A DNA stretch of 64,000 nucleotides from Deefgea piscis. Its GTDB lineage: Bacteria > Pseudomonadota > Gammaproteobacteria > Burkholderiales > Chitinibacteraceae. Shown here in pieces: positions 57,474 through 64,000 of the stretch. The notes beneath the pieces were generated by a model that saw nothing but the letters and a program-made list of their open reading frames with translations, did no database searches and was not told where the DNA came from. Location of the stretch: positions 434,001 to 498,000 of the forward strand of contig NZ_CP054143.1 in the NCBI RefSeq assembly GCF_013284055.1, in the 5' to 3' direction. The stretch's first letter is position 1. Each line of letters begins with the position of its first letter. The position numbers and the translations under genes were made by a program.

Positions 57474-59384
57474 CTAGCGACGCAACAAAAGCGTCAAGTA
57501 TTCTTGCGATTCTTCATCAGTCAAACCGCGACTGGCCGAGAGCGCATCAAGCTCTTCTTTCCGACTTAGTGTAGACCCTAGCGAAAAATTTTGCGTAGCA
57601 GCCATCAATGAGTTAGAAATTTCAATGAGCAATTCGTCTTGGTCAAACTTATCAAATAAATGATGTGATTCATTCAATATCGGAGCTAATCGTGCAAACC
57701 CCGGTAGATCCTGACAACGTTCGACCAATTCAGCACCTAGAAGTTCGACATCTAATCGAGCGCGCATCAATACACAACGCACCAAACCACTGAATCCCTC
57801 ATTAGGCCAAGCCAATTCACATTCATCCTGCCCTTGTAAAATCGACGGACGGAATAAAACCAACTGCAAAACACGCAACAACGGGTCGTGCTGAGCGGCG
57901 GGCTTTAAGCGTGGCCGATCTTCTTCTGCTCGCCAAGATTTACCTTTTGCTCCGCGCTTAAAACCGCCATTAGAACGTGGCTGCCAAGGCCGCTTTACTT
58001 GGCCTTGACCCTGCCACGCATCATAAACTGGCGCAGAATCAAACGCAGTGTCTGCGGACATCTCCGGAAAAACCGGCACATCCACCGACGGAGCAACAGT
58101 CAACGACGCAAACTCGGCAGTGGATAATTGGCACATTTCTGCCAACCGTTTACTGAGCATTAACTTTAATATGGGGGCTTGTATCAATTGATCAAGATGG
58201 GGACGTGCAATATGTACTAAACGCGCCCGGCCTTCTTCCATCGTTAGATCAACCTGCGCCGACAATTCTTTTAATAAGTACTGCGACAAAGGCAATGCCG
58301 CCTCATCAATCAACGACTCAAATGCGGCACGACCAAATTCCTGCACGTAAGAATCCGGATCATGCTCGGCAGGCAAAAACAAAAATTTTAGCTCTTTGCC
58401 GTCTTTCACTTCGGGTAGGCTATTTTCTAGCGCTCGCCATGCAGCCTTGATACCGGCTTTATCACCATCAAAGCCAAACACCACTTCATCGGCCAATTTA
58501 AGCAATTTACGAATATGCTCAGGCGTACATGCCGTACCTAGCGATGCAACAGCGTACTCAATGCCATGCTGATGCAGCATCACCACATCCATATAGCCTT
58601 CGGCAACCAAGGCTCGGTTGTGATCGCGAATTGCGGTACGCGCCTGTGGCAAACCATACAACTCCCGGCCCTTACTAAATACTGGCGTTTCAGGTGAGTT
58701 CAAATACTTAGGCTCACCCTGCCCCATCACACGACCACCAAAACCGATGATCTGACTACGCTGATTCATAATTGGAAACATTACGCGCTCACGAAAACGA
58801 TCGTAGCGACGCTTTGATTCTTCTTTATCAATCACTAAGCCGGCCTCAGCTAAAGTGACATTCCAGTCATAATCGGGGTATACCGCCTTAAGCGGCTGCC
58901 AATCATCGCCGCCAGGTGCATACCCTAAGCCAAACTTAGCCGCTGTTTTACCCTCAACACCACGCCGCTTGAAATACTCAATTGCCGCAGGTGCGGTTTT
59001 GAGCTGCGCCCGATAAAAATCAAACGCAACTTTCAGTACATCATAAATGCCGGGTACTTTTTTTTGTTCTTCCGATTGTGGCCGATCTTCCACCGGCACT
59101 TGCATGCCAACCGATTCTGCCAATTGCCTAACGGCCTCAGGAAAACTTAAAGCCTGCAACTCCATGATGAAAGTTAACGCCGATCCATGCACCCCACAAC
59201 CAAAGCAGTGATAAAACTGCTTGGTTTGGCTAACCGTAAAAGAAGGCGATTTTTCTTTGTGAAACGGGCAGCAGGCCATGTAATTTTGGCCAGCCTTTTT
59301 TAGCGGCACATAGCGCTCGACCACGTCGACAATATCAACGCGGTTCAATAAATCCTGAATAAAATCATCGGGAATTCGCGCCAT
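57474..59384 (-). CDS. dnaG: DNA primase
   Basis: DnaG makes RNA primers for DNA replication. In 636 residues it has the N-terminal zinc-binding domain with CHC2-type motif (CCPFHKEKSPSF then FYHCFGCG), and the TOPRIM catalytic core with EGYMDVVMLHQHG and VVFGFDGDKAG. A C-terminal helicase-binding domain follows. It lies in the order rpsU-yqeY-dnaG-rpoD on one strand, the macromolecular synthesis block seen in many proteobacteria. The gap to rpoD is about 100 bases. Confidence 0.98.
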   Translation of the reverse strand: MARIPDDFIQDLLNRVDIVDVVERYVPLKKAGQNYMACCPFHKEKSPSFTVSQTKQFYHCFGCGVHGSALTFIMELQALSFPEAVRQLAESVGMQVPVEDRPQSEEQKKVPGIYDVLKVAFDFYRAQLKTAPAAIEYFKRRGVEGKTAAKFGLGYAPGGDDWQPLKAVYPDYDWNVTLAEAGLVIDKEESKRRYDRFRERVMFPIMNQRSQIIGFGGRVMGQGEPKYLNSPETPVFSKGRELYGLPQARTAIRDHNRALVAEGYMDVVMLHQHGIEYAVASLGTACTPEHIRKLLKLADEVVFGFDGDKAGIKAAWRALENSLPEVKDGKELKFLFLPAEHDPDSYVQEFGRAAFESLIDEAALPLSQYLLKELSAQVDLTMEEGRARLVHIARPHLDQLIQAPILKLMLSKRLAEMCQLSTAEFASLTVAPSVDVPVFPEMSADTAFDSAPVYDAWQGQGQVKRPWQPRSNGGFKRGAKGKSWRAEEDRPRLKPAAQHDPLLRVLQLVLFRPSILQGQDECELAWPNEGFSGLVRCVLMRARLDVELLGAELVERCQDLPGFARLAPILNESHHLFDKFDQDELLIEISNSLMAATQNFSLGSTLSRKEELDALSASRGLTDEESQEYLTLLLRR

Positions 59385-59432
59385 TTAAACTCAGCACACC
59401 TTCAAAAAAATAGACTCGCAAAGGCCATGCGA

Positions 59433-59873
59433 TTAAGCCATCCGCGCTTTAACGAGTTTACTCACTTCAGCCATATCGGCACGGCCGGCGAGTTGGGGCT
59501 TGATTTCGGCCATGATTTTACCCATCGCAGCAGCAGTTGCCCCATGCGTTGCAATCGCGGCGTCGACAATAGCGCCAATTTCTTCAGCGCTGAGTTGTTG
59601 CGGCATATATTCAATCAAGATCGCCACTTCAAATTTTTCTTTATCTGCCAAATCTTGACGTGCGGCGGCTTCAAATTGCGTGATACTGTCTTTACGCTGC
59701 TTGAGCATTTTGTCGATGATGGCGGTAATCGCGGCATCATCCAGCTCAATCCGTTCATCCACTTCACGCTGCTTGATCGCAGCAAGCAATAAACGAATAA
59801 CACCAAGACGATCAGCTTGCTTTTCTTTCATTGCTGTTTTCATATCAGCAGTAATTCGGGCTTTTAAAGTCAT
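59433..59873 (-). CDS. yqeY: GatB/YqeY-domain protein
   Basis: A 146-residue protein of the YqeY family, related to the tRNA-binding tail of GatB. Characteristic stretches are LKARITADMKTAMKEKQADRLGVIRLLLAAIKQ in parts and GKIMAEIKPQLAGRADMAEVSKLVKA at the end. The ATG at 59873 with AAGGAC upstream is preferred to a GTG one codon earlier. The biochemical role is not well established. Its position between rpsU and dnaG is common in betaproteobacteria. Confidence 0.95.
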   Translation of the reverse strand: MTLKARITADMKTAMKEKQADRLGVIRLLLAAIKQREVDERIELDDAAITAIIDKMLKQRKDSITQFEAAARQDLADKEKFEVAILIEYMPQQLSAEEIGAIVDAAIATHGATAAAMGKIMAEIKPQLAGRADMAEVSKLVKARMA

Positions 59874-60027
59874 CACACGTCCTTAATTTGATGCAGTCAT
59901 AACAAAACGTTGTACGTCTTCACGCCGCGCGACCAACACGCTTTGCGATTCCTTAGCTTCAATTTGGACCGAAATCGTCAAAATCAATTCACACCGCTTA
60001 GTAATGACAACGCTAAGTGCAGAAAAA

Positions 60028-60051
60028 ACAAAAGGTCGCCTAGGCGACCTT
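60028..60051 (-). terminator. Terminator/attenuator after rpsU
   Basis: Perfect 9-base arms AAGGTCGCC and GGCGACCTT (60032-60051) are followed on the minus strand by a T-rich run. It lies between rpsU and yqeY and probably lowers expression of the downstream dnaG-rpoD part relative to rpsU. Confidence 0.82.
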
Positions 60052-60078
60052 AAGTACAAACAACAGCTAGCTTAACTC

Positions 60079-60291
60079 TTAGTAGAGTTTTGCTGGCAAT
60101 TGTTGGCTACGCAGACGCTTGTGTTGACGCTTTACAGCGGCAGCAAGCTTGCGTTTACGTTCAGCAGTTGGCTTCTCGTAGAATTCGCGTGCACGAAGTT
60201 CGGTGAGGAGGCCAGTCTTTTCAACAGAACGCTTGAAGCGGCGCATCGCTACTTCGAACGGTTCGTTTTCTTTAACGCGTACGGAAGGCAT
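60079..60291 (-). CDS. rpsU: 30S ribosomal protein S21
   Basis: S21 is the small basic 30S protein that helps select mRNA near the anti-Shine-Dalgarno. The 70-residue sequence ([20 protein letters not shown], then [14 protein letters not shown]) is typical. It heads the rpsU-yqeY-dnaG-rpoD block, with a sigma-70 promoter about 60 bases upstream and a terminator-like hairpin downstream. Confidence 0.98.
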   Translation of the reverse strand: MPSVRVKENEPFEVAMRRFKRSVEKTGLLTELRAREFYEKPTAERKRKLAAAVKRQHKRLRSQQLPAKLY

Positions 60292-60357
60292 TAGTCGAAT
60301 CCTAGTAAACTTTTAAACTCTAGCCTCGTTAAAGACCAAAGATCGGGAAAGGGTGCG

Positions 60358-60386
60358 ATTATCCGGTATAAATTCTGAATTGTCAA
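60358..60386 (-). promoter_or_regulatory. Sigma-70 promoter of rpsU
   Basis: -35 TTGACA (60381-60386, consensus) and -10 GATAAT (60358-60363) are spaced 17 bases. It lies about 65 bases before rpsU, in the divergent gap with tsaD. Confidence 0.85.
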
Positions 60387-60467
60387 AAGGAATAGAGATC
60401 AGCCCCTTTCGTGTTGCATCTTTGCCCGTTAATATAAGCAGATTGATCATCTAATAATGAGTGCGCC

Positions 60468-61484
60468 ATGCTGGTATTAGGCATTGAATCTTCTTGCGAC
60501 GAAACTGGCGTTGCGCTGTACGACACCGATGCAGGCCTGTTGGCCCACCAACTGCATACCCAAATCGCCATGCATAGCGAGTATGGCGGTGTTGTGCCTG
60601 AATTGGCGTCACGCGACCATATTCGCCGCGTACTACCTTTAACTGAAAGCTGTTTGACACAAGCGGGCAAGCAGCTCGATGACATTGATGCCATTGCCTA
60701 CACCGCAGGGCCCGGTCTTGCCGGCGCTTTACTGGTTGGCGCATCGGTCGCCAATGCACTGGCGTTTGCGCTGGGCAAGCCAACGATTGCAGTGCATCAC
60801 TTAGAAGGACACTTATTATCGCCTTGCTTAGCCGACCCTGCGCCTGAATTTCCATTTATTGCTTTATTAGTATCGGGCGGGCACACGCAATTGATGGCAG
60901 TCCACGGTGTTGGGCGCTATGAATTACTCGGCGAAACTGTTGATGATGCGGCGGGTGAAGCGTTTGATAAATCGGCAAAACTAATTGGTCTGGGTTATCC
61001 CGGTGGCCCGGCGCTGTCCAAACTTGCCGATACTGGCGACGCAACGCGCTTTACTTTGCCACGGCCCATGCTGCATACGCCGAACTTAGATATGAGTTTT
61101 TCCGGCTTAAAAACCGCAGTACTTAATTTAGTCACCCAACAATCGCCGCTGGACGATATAACTCGGGCAGATATTTGCGCGGCCTTCCAAGAAGCCATTG
61201 TTGAAGTGCTGGTTAAAAAGTCACTCAAAGCACTCAAACAAACCGGCATGAAGCGTTTGGTCATCGCCGGCGGCGTGGGTGCCAATCGACAATTGCGTGC
61301 TGCATTCGATGATGCGGCCAAAAAACGCGGCTTTACGGTGTTTTATCCGCCACTTGAATTGTGCACCGACAATGGCGCGATGATTGCTTATGCTGGCGCA
61401 CAGCGACTCAGCGAGCGACAAGTTGCCGGCTCTTTTGCTGTCAAACCACGCTGGGACTTAGCCAGCCTTGCCAGCGCCGACTAG
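60468..61484 (+). CDS. tsaD: tRNA N6-adenosine threonylcarbamoyltransferase TsaD
   Basis: TsaD transfers the threonylcarbamoyl group to A37 of ANN-decoding tRNAs, working with TsaB and TsaE. In 338 residues it has the opening [17 protein letters not shown], the metal site HHLEGH (HxxxH), [11 protein letters not shown] and the C-terminal [10 protein letters not shown]. It diverges from rpsU, the classic arrangement in proteobacteria. A terminator follows about 110 bases later. Confidence 0.98.
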   Translation: MLVLGIESSCDETGVALYDTDAGLLAHQLHTQIAMHSEYGGVVPELASRDHIRRVLPLTESCLTQAGKQLDDIDAIAYTAGPGLAGALLVGASVANALAFALGKPTIAVHHLEGHLLSPCLADPAPEFPFIALLVSGGHTQLMAVHGVGRYELLGETVDDAAGEAFDKSAKLIGLGYPGGPALSKLADTGDATRFTLPRPMLHTPNLDMSFSGLKTAVLNLVTQQSPLDDITRADICAAFQEAIVEVLVKKSLKALKQTGMKRLVIAGGVGANRQLRAAFDDAAKKRGFTVFYPPLELCTDNGAMIAYAGAQRLSERQVAGSFAVKPRWDLASLASAD

Positions 61485-61590
61485 CATCTATTCACGCTTG
61501 GTTTGTTCGCTGCGCCGACCAAGCCACTGTCGCTAATCGAGGGTATTACCCTCTAAGCAATACATCAAAAAGCTGAGATTAATATACCCA

Positions 61591-61620
61591 TAAAAAAACC
61601 CGCTATTGCGGGTTTTTCAT
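61591..61620. terminator. Bidirectional terminator between tsaD and FAH-family gene
   Basis: The 10-base arms AAAAACCCGC (61594-61603) and GCGGGTTTTT (61608-61617) close a TATT loop. T-runs lie on both strands, so it can serve both convergent genes. Confidence 0.9.
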
Positions 61621-61643
61621 TATTGGCGGCGTGATGACTGCAA

Positions 61644-62291
61644 TTACGCCACGACAAAAGACTGCTCAAGCTGATTGGGCCACGCCAGATTGAGCGTTTG
61701 CCCCGAACGAATCGGCCCAACCCCTTCTGGGGTTCCGGTATAAATCAGATCGCCGGGCTGCAAAGTAAACTTACTGGAAATCCACGCAATCAAGGTGGCA
61801 ACGTCAAATGCCATTAAGCGCGTATCGGCCGCCTGGCGCAGCTCACCATCAATCGTCAGCGTAAATTGCTGCTGCGTCGGATCAATCCCGTCCGCAGCGA
61901 CAAAATCAGTCAATACCGCAGCACCATCAAAGCCTTTGGCCAAAGTCCAAGGCTGGCCATTTTTTTTCGCCAGCGCCTGTACATCGCGCGCGGTCAAATC
62001 CAAGCCCAAACCGTAGCCAGCAATATGCGCCAGCGCATCAGCCTTCGCAATATGCGCGCCGCCTTGGCCAATCAACACCACCAGCTCTAATTCGTGATGC
62101 ACCTCATTGGACCATGACGGCAACACTAACGCGGCCCCCGGCTGCACCACCGCTGAATTGGGTTTAATAAATACCATCGGCTCTTCAGTGATCGCCGAGC
62201 CCATTTCTTTGGCATGGGCAACAAAATTGCGCGCCACACAATAAATATTATTTACTCGCCATGCCGTTGCACCCAGTTGAATCTCAGCCAT
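61644..62291 (-). CDS. Fumarylacetoacetate hydrolase family protein
   Basis: A 215-residue protein of the FAH superfamily, of the short YcgM/FAHD1-like kind with acylpyruvate hydrolase or decarboxylase activities. It has CVARNFVAHAKEMG, PMVFIKPNSAV, the metal-site HHELELVVLIG (acidic ligands), GLDLTARDVQ, and GDLIYTGTPEGVGP. The substrate cannot be told from the sequence. It starts four bases after the stop of the CobD-like gene and may share its transcript. Confidence 0.92.
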   Translation of the reverse strand: MAEIQLGATAWRVNNIYCVARNFVAHAKEMGSAITEEPMVFIKPNSAVVQPGAALVLPSWSNEVHHELELVVLIGQGGAHIAKADALAHIAGYGLGLDLTARDVQALAKKNGQPWTLAKGFDGAAVLTDFVAADGIDPTQQQFTLTIDGELRQAADTRLMAFDVATLIAWISSKFTLQPGDLIYTGTPEGVGPIRSGQTLNLAWPNQLEQSFVVA

Positions 62292-62294
62292 TGC

Positions 62295-63215
62295 TTACGC
62301 CACCCATTGAGAAATACTAAATAACAAAATCACCGCCAACCACAAAATCGCCGCTCGCCACACCAGCGCCACCGCGCTGGTTAAGTAATCAGGATTAGCC
62401 GACTCGCCAACACCTAATTCGGGGCGATATTTCACCGTATGATCTTGATGCAACGCTTCGCCTAAACGAACGCCTAAAGCACCAGCGGCGGAAGCCAACA
62501 AAATACCGTAATCTTGATCCATCCATTGCTGCGCCTGTGAGCGCCAGCAATAAACTGCGTCTTCAAAATTACCCACCACGGCAAATGAAATCGCCGCCAA
62601 ACGAATCGGAATAAAATCCAAAATATCCATCACGCCATCGGCAAAGCGGCCAAACACATCACCATGCCCACCCCATTTTTGCTGCAATAAACACGCCGCA
62701 CGGTAAGCCACAGCACCAGCAGGACCGGCAATCCACGCCAAAGCGACAAACCAAAAAATAGTGCCAAACACATAGCGATAAGAATCAATCACCCCTTGCT
62801 CAATCGTCAAACGCGCTACTTCATCTTCATTGAGCTCTGAAGTCGATTGTCCTGTCCAATCCCCCAGCATGCTGCGCGCCGTATTTAAATCATCGGCCTG
62901 CAATGCTTTTGAGATTTTGGTGAAGGCATGGCTAAACTGGCGAAAGCCCATCGTAAAATATAAAATCAACACATCCCAAGCAATCGCTAGAAACACGTTA
63001 TACCGCAGCAAAAACCAATACCCACCCGCAGTAATCGCCACCAGCGGCACCACAGCGAGTAGCCAGGCATATACCCCATTGCGATATTCACCCGCATTTA
63101 AATTACGCCCCATGCCATTGGCGGTGCGAATAAAACCCAAATACAGTGGATTACGGCTGCTAATCGGCCGCAGTTGCTCTAATAGCAAAGCTAAAATCAA
63201 AGACAAAATACTCAT
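62295..63215 (-). CDS. CobD/CbiB-AmpE-like membrane protein
   Basis: A 306-residue membrane protein starting MSILSLILALLLEQLRPI, which fits the CobD/CbiB family as found in betaproteobacteria without other cobalamin genes nearby. It has five or so hydrophobic segments, the EQGVIDSYRYVFGTIFWF region, and FGRFADGVMDILDFIPIRLAAISFA, the family's conserved segment. The ATG at 63215 is preferred to a longer start at 63269. No cobalamin genes are in the window, so a role in that pathway is not supported by context. AmpE-like function is equally possible. Confidence 0.85.
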   Translation of the reverse strand: MSILSLILALLLEQLRPISSRNPLYLGFIRTANGMGRNLNAGEYRNGVYAWLLAVVPLVAITAGGYWFLLRYNVFLAIAWDVLILYFTMGFRQFSHAFTKISKALQADDLNTARSMLGDWTGQSTSELNEDEVARLTIEQGVIDSYRYVFGTIFWFVALAWIAGPAGAVAYRAACLLQQKWGGHGDVFGRFADGVMDILDFIPIRLAAISFAVVGNFEDAVYCWRSQAQQWMDQDYGILLASAAGALGVRLGEALHQDHTVKYRPELGVGESANPDYLTSAVALVWRAAILWLAVILLFSISQWVA

Positions 63216-63384
63216 AAACTTAATCCTAAATTGCGCCCAAGCTAAAAAAATCAGCTCATAGCCGTACATACTTTATGTTTCAAAGATAACATAGAGCCCT
63301 TGCGAGCAGAAACAATATAGACAGCTCTTGAAAAAGCACGCCACAGTGCCATATCGTCAATACCACCCTCAACCGGAGAAACAA

Positions 63385-63978
63385 ATGGAACATCAACTTC
63401 CTACACTGCCTTACGCACAAGATGCTTTAGCGCCATTTATGTCAGCTGAAACTTTGTCTTATCACTATGGCAAACATCACCAAACTTATATTACCAACCT
63501 GAACAACCTCATCAAAGGCACTGACAACGAAAACAAGTCGCTAGAAGAGATTGTAAAAACTGCACCTGCAGGTGGTTTATATAATAACGCCGCACAAACT
63601 TGGAACCATACTTTCTTTTGGTTTGGCTTTGCACCTAACCCAACAGGCGAAGATCGCGCACCTGCTGGCGCATTGGCAGATGCCATTGCCGCTAAATGGG
63701 GCTCATTTGATGAATTCAAAAAAGCCTTCAATACCTCAGCAGCCGGCAACTTTGGTTCAGGCTGGACTTGGTTGGTTAAAAAAGCCGACGGTTCACTCGA
63801 CATCTTGAATACTGGCGCAGCAGGCACCCCACTCACTACCGGCGAAACAGCACTGTTGACCTGTGACGTTTGGGAACACGCTTACTACATCGATTACCGT
63901 AACAGCCGTCCTAACTACCTCGAAGGTTTCTGGAAACTGGTTGACTGGAATGTCGTTGCTGCACGTTTAGCCGCATAA
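63385..63978 (+). CDS. sodB: Superoxide dismutase, Fe type
   Basis: SodB converts superoxide to oxygen and peroxide in the cytoplasm. The 197-residue sequence starts [14 protein letters not shown]. Metal ligands are visible in [11 protein letters not shown] (His), [13 protein letters not shown] (His) and [13 protein letters not shown] (Asp and His). The Gln in NNAAQTWNH is the position that favours iron rather than manganese. GGAG precedes the ATG at 63385. The frame is open for another 19 codons upstream without a ribosome site. The stop is 22 bases before the end of the window. Confidence 0.97.
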   Translation: MEHQLPTLPYAQDALAPFMSAETLSYHYGKHHQTYITNLNNLIKGTDNENKSLEEIVKTAPAGGLYNNAAQTWNHTFFWFGFAPNPTGEDRAPAGALADAIAAKWGSFDEFKKAFNTSAAGNFGSGWTWLVKKADGSLDILNTGAAGTPLTTGETALLTCDVWEHAYYIDYRNSRPNYLEGFWKLVDWNVVAARLAA

Positions 63979-64000
63979 AAATAAGCAACAGCTGAGCGAT

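Overview
The window looks like chromosomal DNA of a freshwater betaproteobacterium near Neisseriales/Chromobacteriaceae. This is inferred from gene families and order: a rpsU-yqeY-dnaG-rpoD block facing tsaD, RelA-type stringent synthetase, FlrBC-type flagellar control, CheV/CheZ chemotaxis, and an rrn operon with Ile-Ala spacer tRNAs. No species can be fixed from the sequence alone.

Layout. 1-0.9 kb: 3' part of selD, then a non-coding stretch with a probable dispersed palindromic repeat. 1.4-4.2 kb (minus): hslO, an HslV-like Ntn-hydrolase, pncC and orn. 4.3-6.8 kb (plus): M48 protease, PCD-like gene, rsgA. 6.9-11.2 kb: DUF2062 membrane protein, relA, pyk. 11.5 kb: tRNA-Arg(CCT).

11.6-38.8 kb is a large motility and chemotaxis region. 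On the minus strand, reading in the direction of transcription, it runs flrB-like kinase, STAS protein, REC-PP2C-HATPase protein (an HsbA/HsbR-like partner switch), a short membrane receptor, cheY, cheA, cheW, a PAS-containing receptor, cheR, cheD, cheB, flrC-like sigma-54 activator, then fliE-F-G-H-I-J. Diverging from it on the plus strand are two cheV genes, a second cheY, cheZ, a second cheA and an EAL/HDOD gene. The flagellar two-component pair is therefore split by the chemotaxis block. A sigma-54-type promoter lies just past flrC and before fliE, and a sigma-28-type -10 element lies before the first cheV.

38.9-41.4 kb is AT-rich and holds a ChaA-type antiporter and an APC permease. 42.0-47.6 kb (minus) is a full rrn operon: promoter, boxA leader, 16S, tRNA-Ile, tRNA-Ala, 23S, 5S, terminator. 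48.0 kb: luxS. 48.7-53.3 kb (minus): an autotransporter heptosyltransferase of the TibC/Aah type followed by its probable substrate, a 1122-residue AIDA-like autotransporter with about 25 short repeats. 53.3-55.3 kb: an HDOD gene in a stretch bounded by two imperfect copies of a tRNA 3' end plus terminator. 55.3-60.3 kb (minus): rpsU, yqeY, dnaG, rpoD and a CAT-anticodon tRNA. 60.5-64 kb: tsaD, a FAH-family gene, a CobD/AmpE-like membrane protein and Fe-type sodB.

Most genes are recognisable. The least ordinary parts are the split FlrB/FlrC pair with a G8 tract in the kinase gene, the partner-switch module inside the chemotaxis cluster, the repeated GFF motifs in CheA, the glycosylated autotransporter pair, and the tRNA-end direct repeat.
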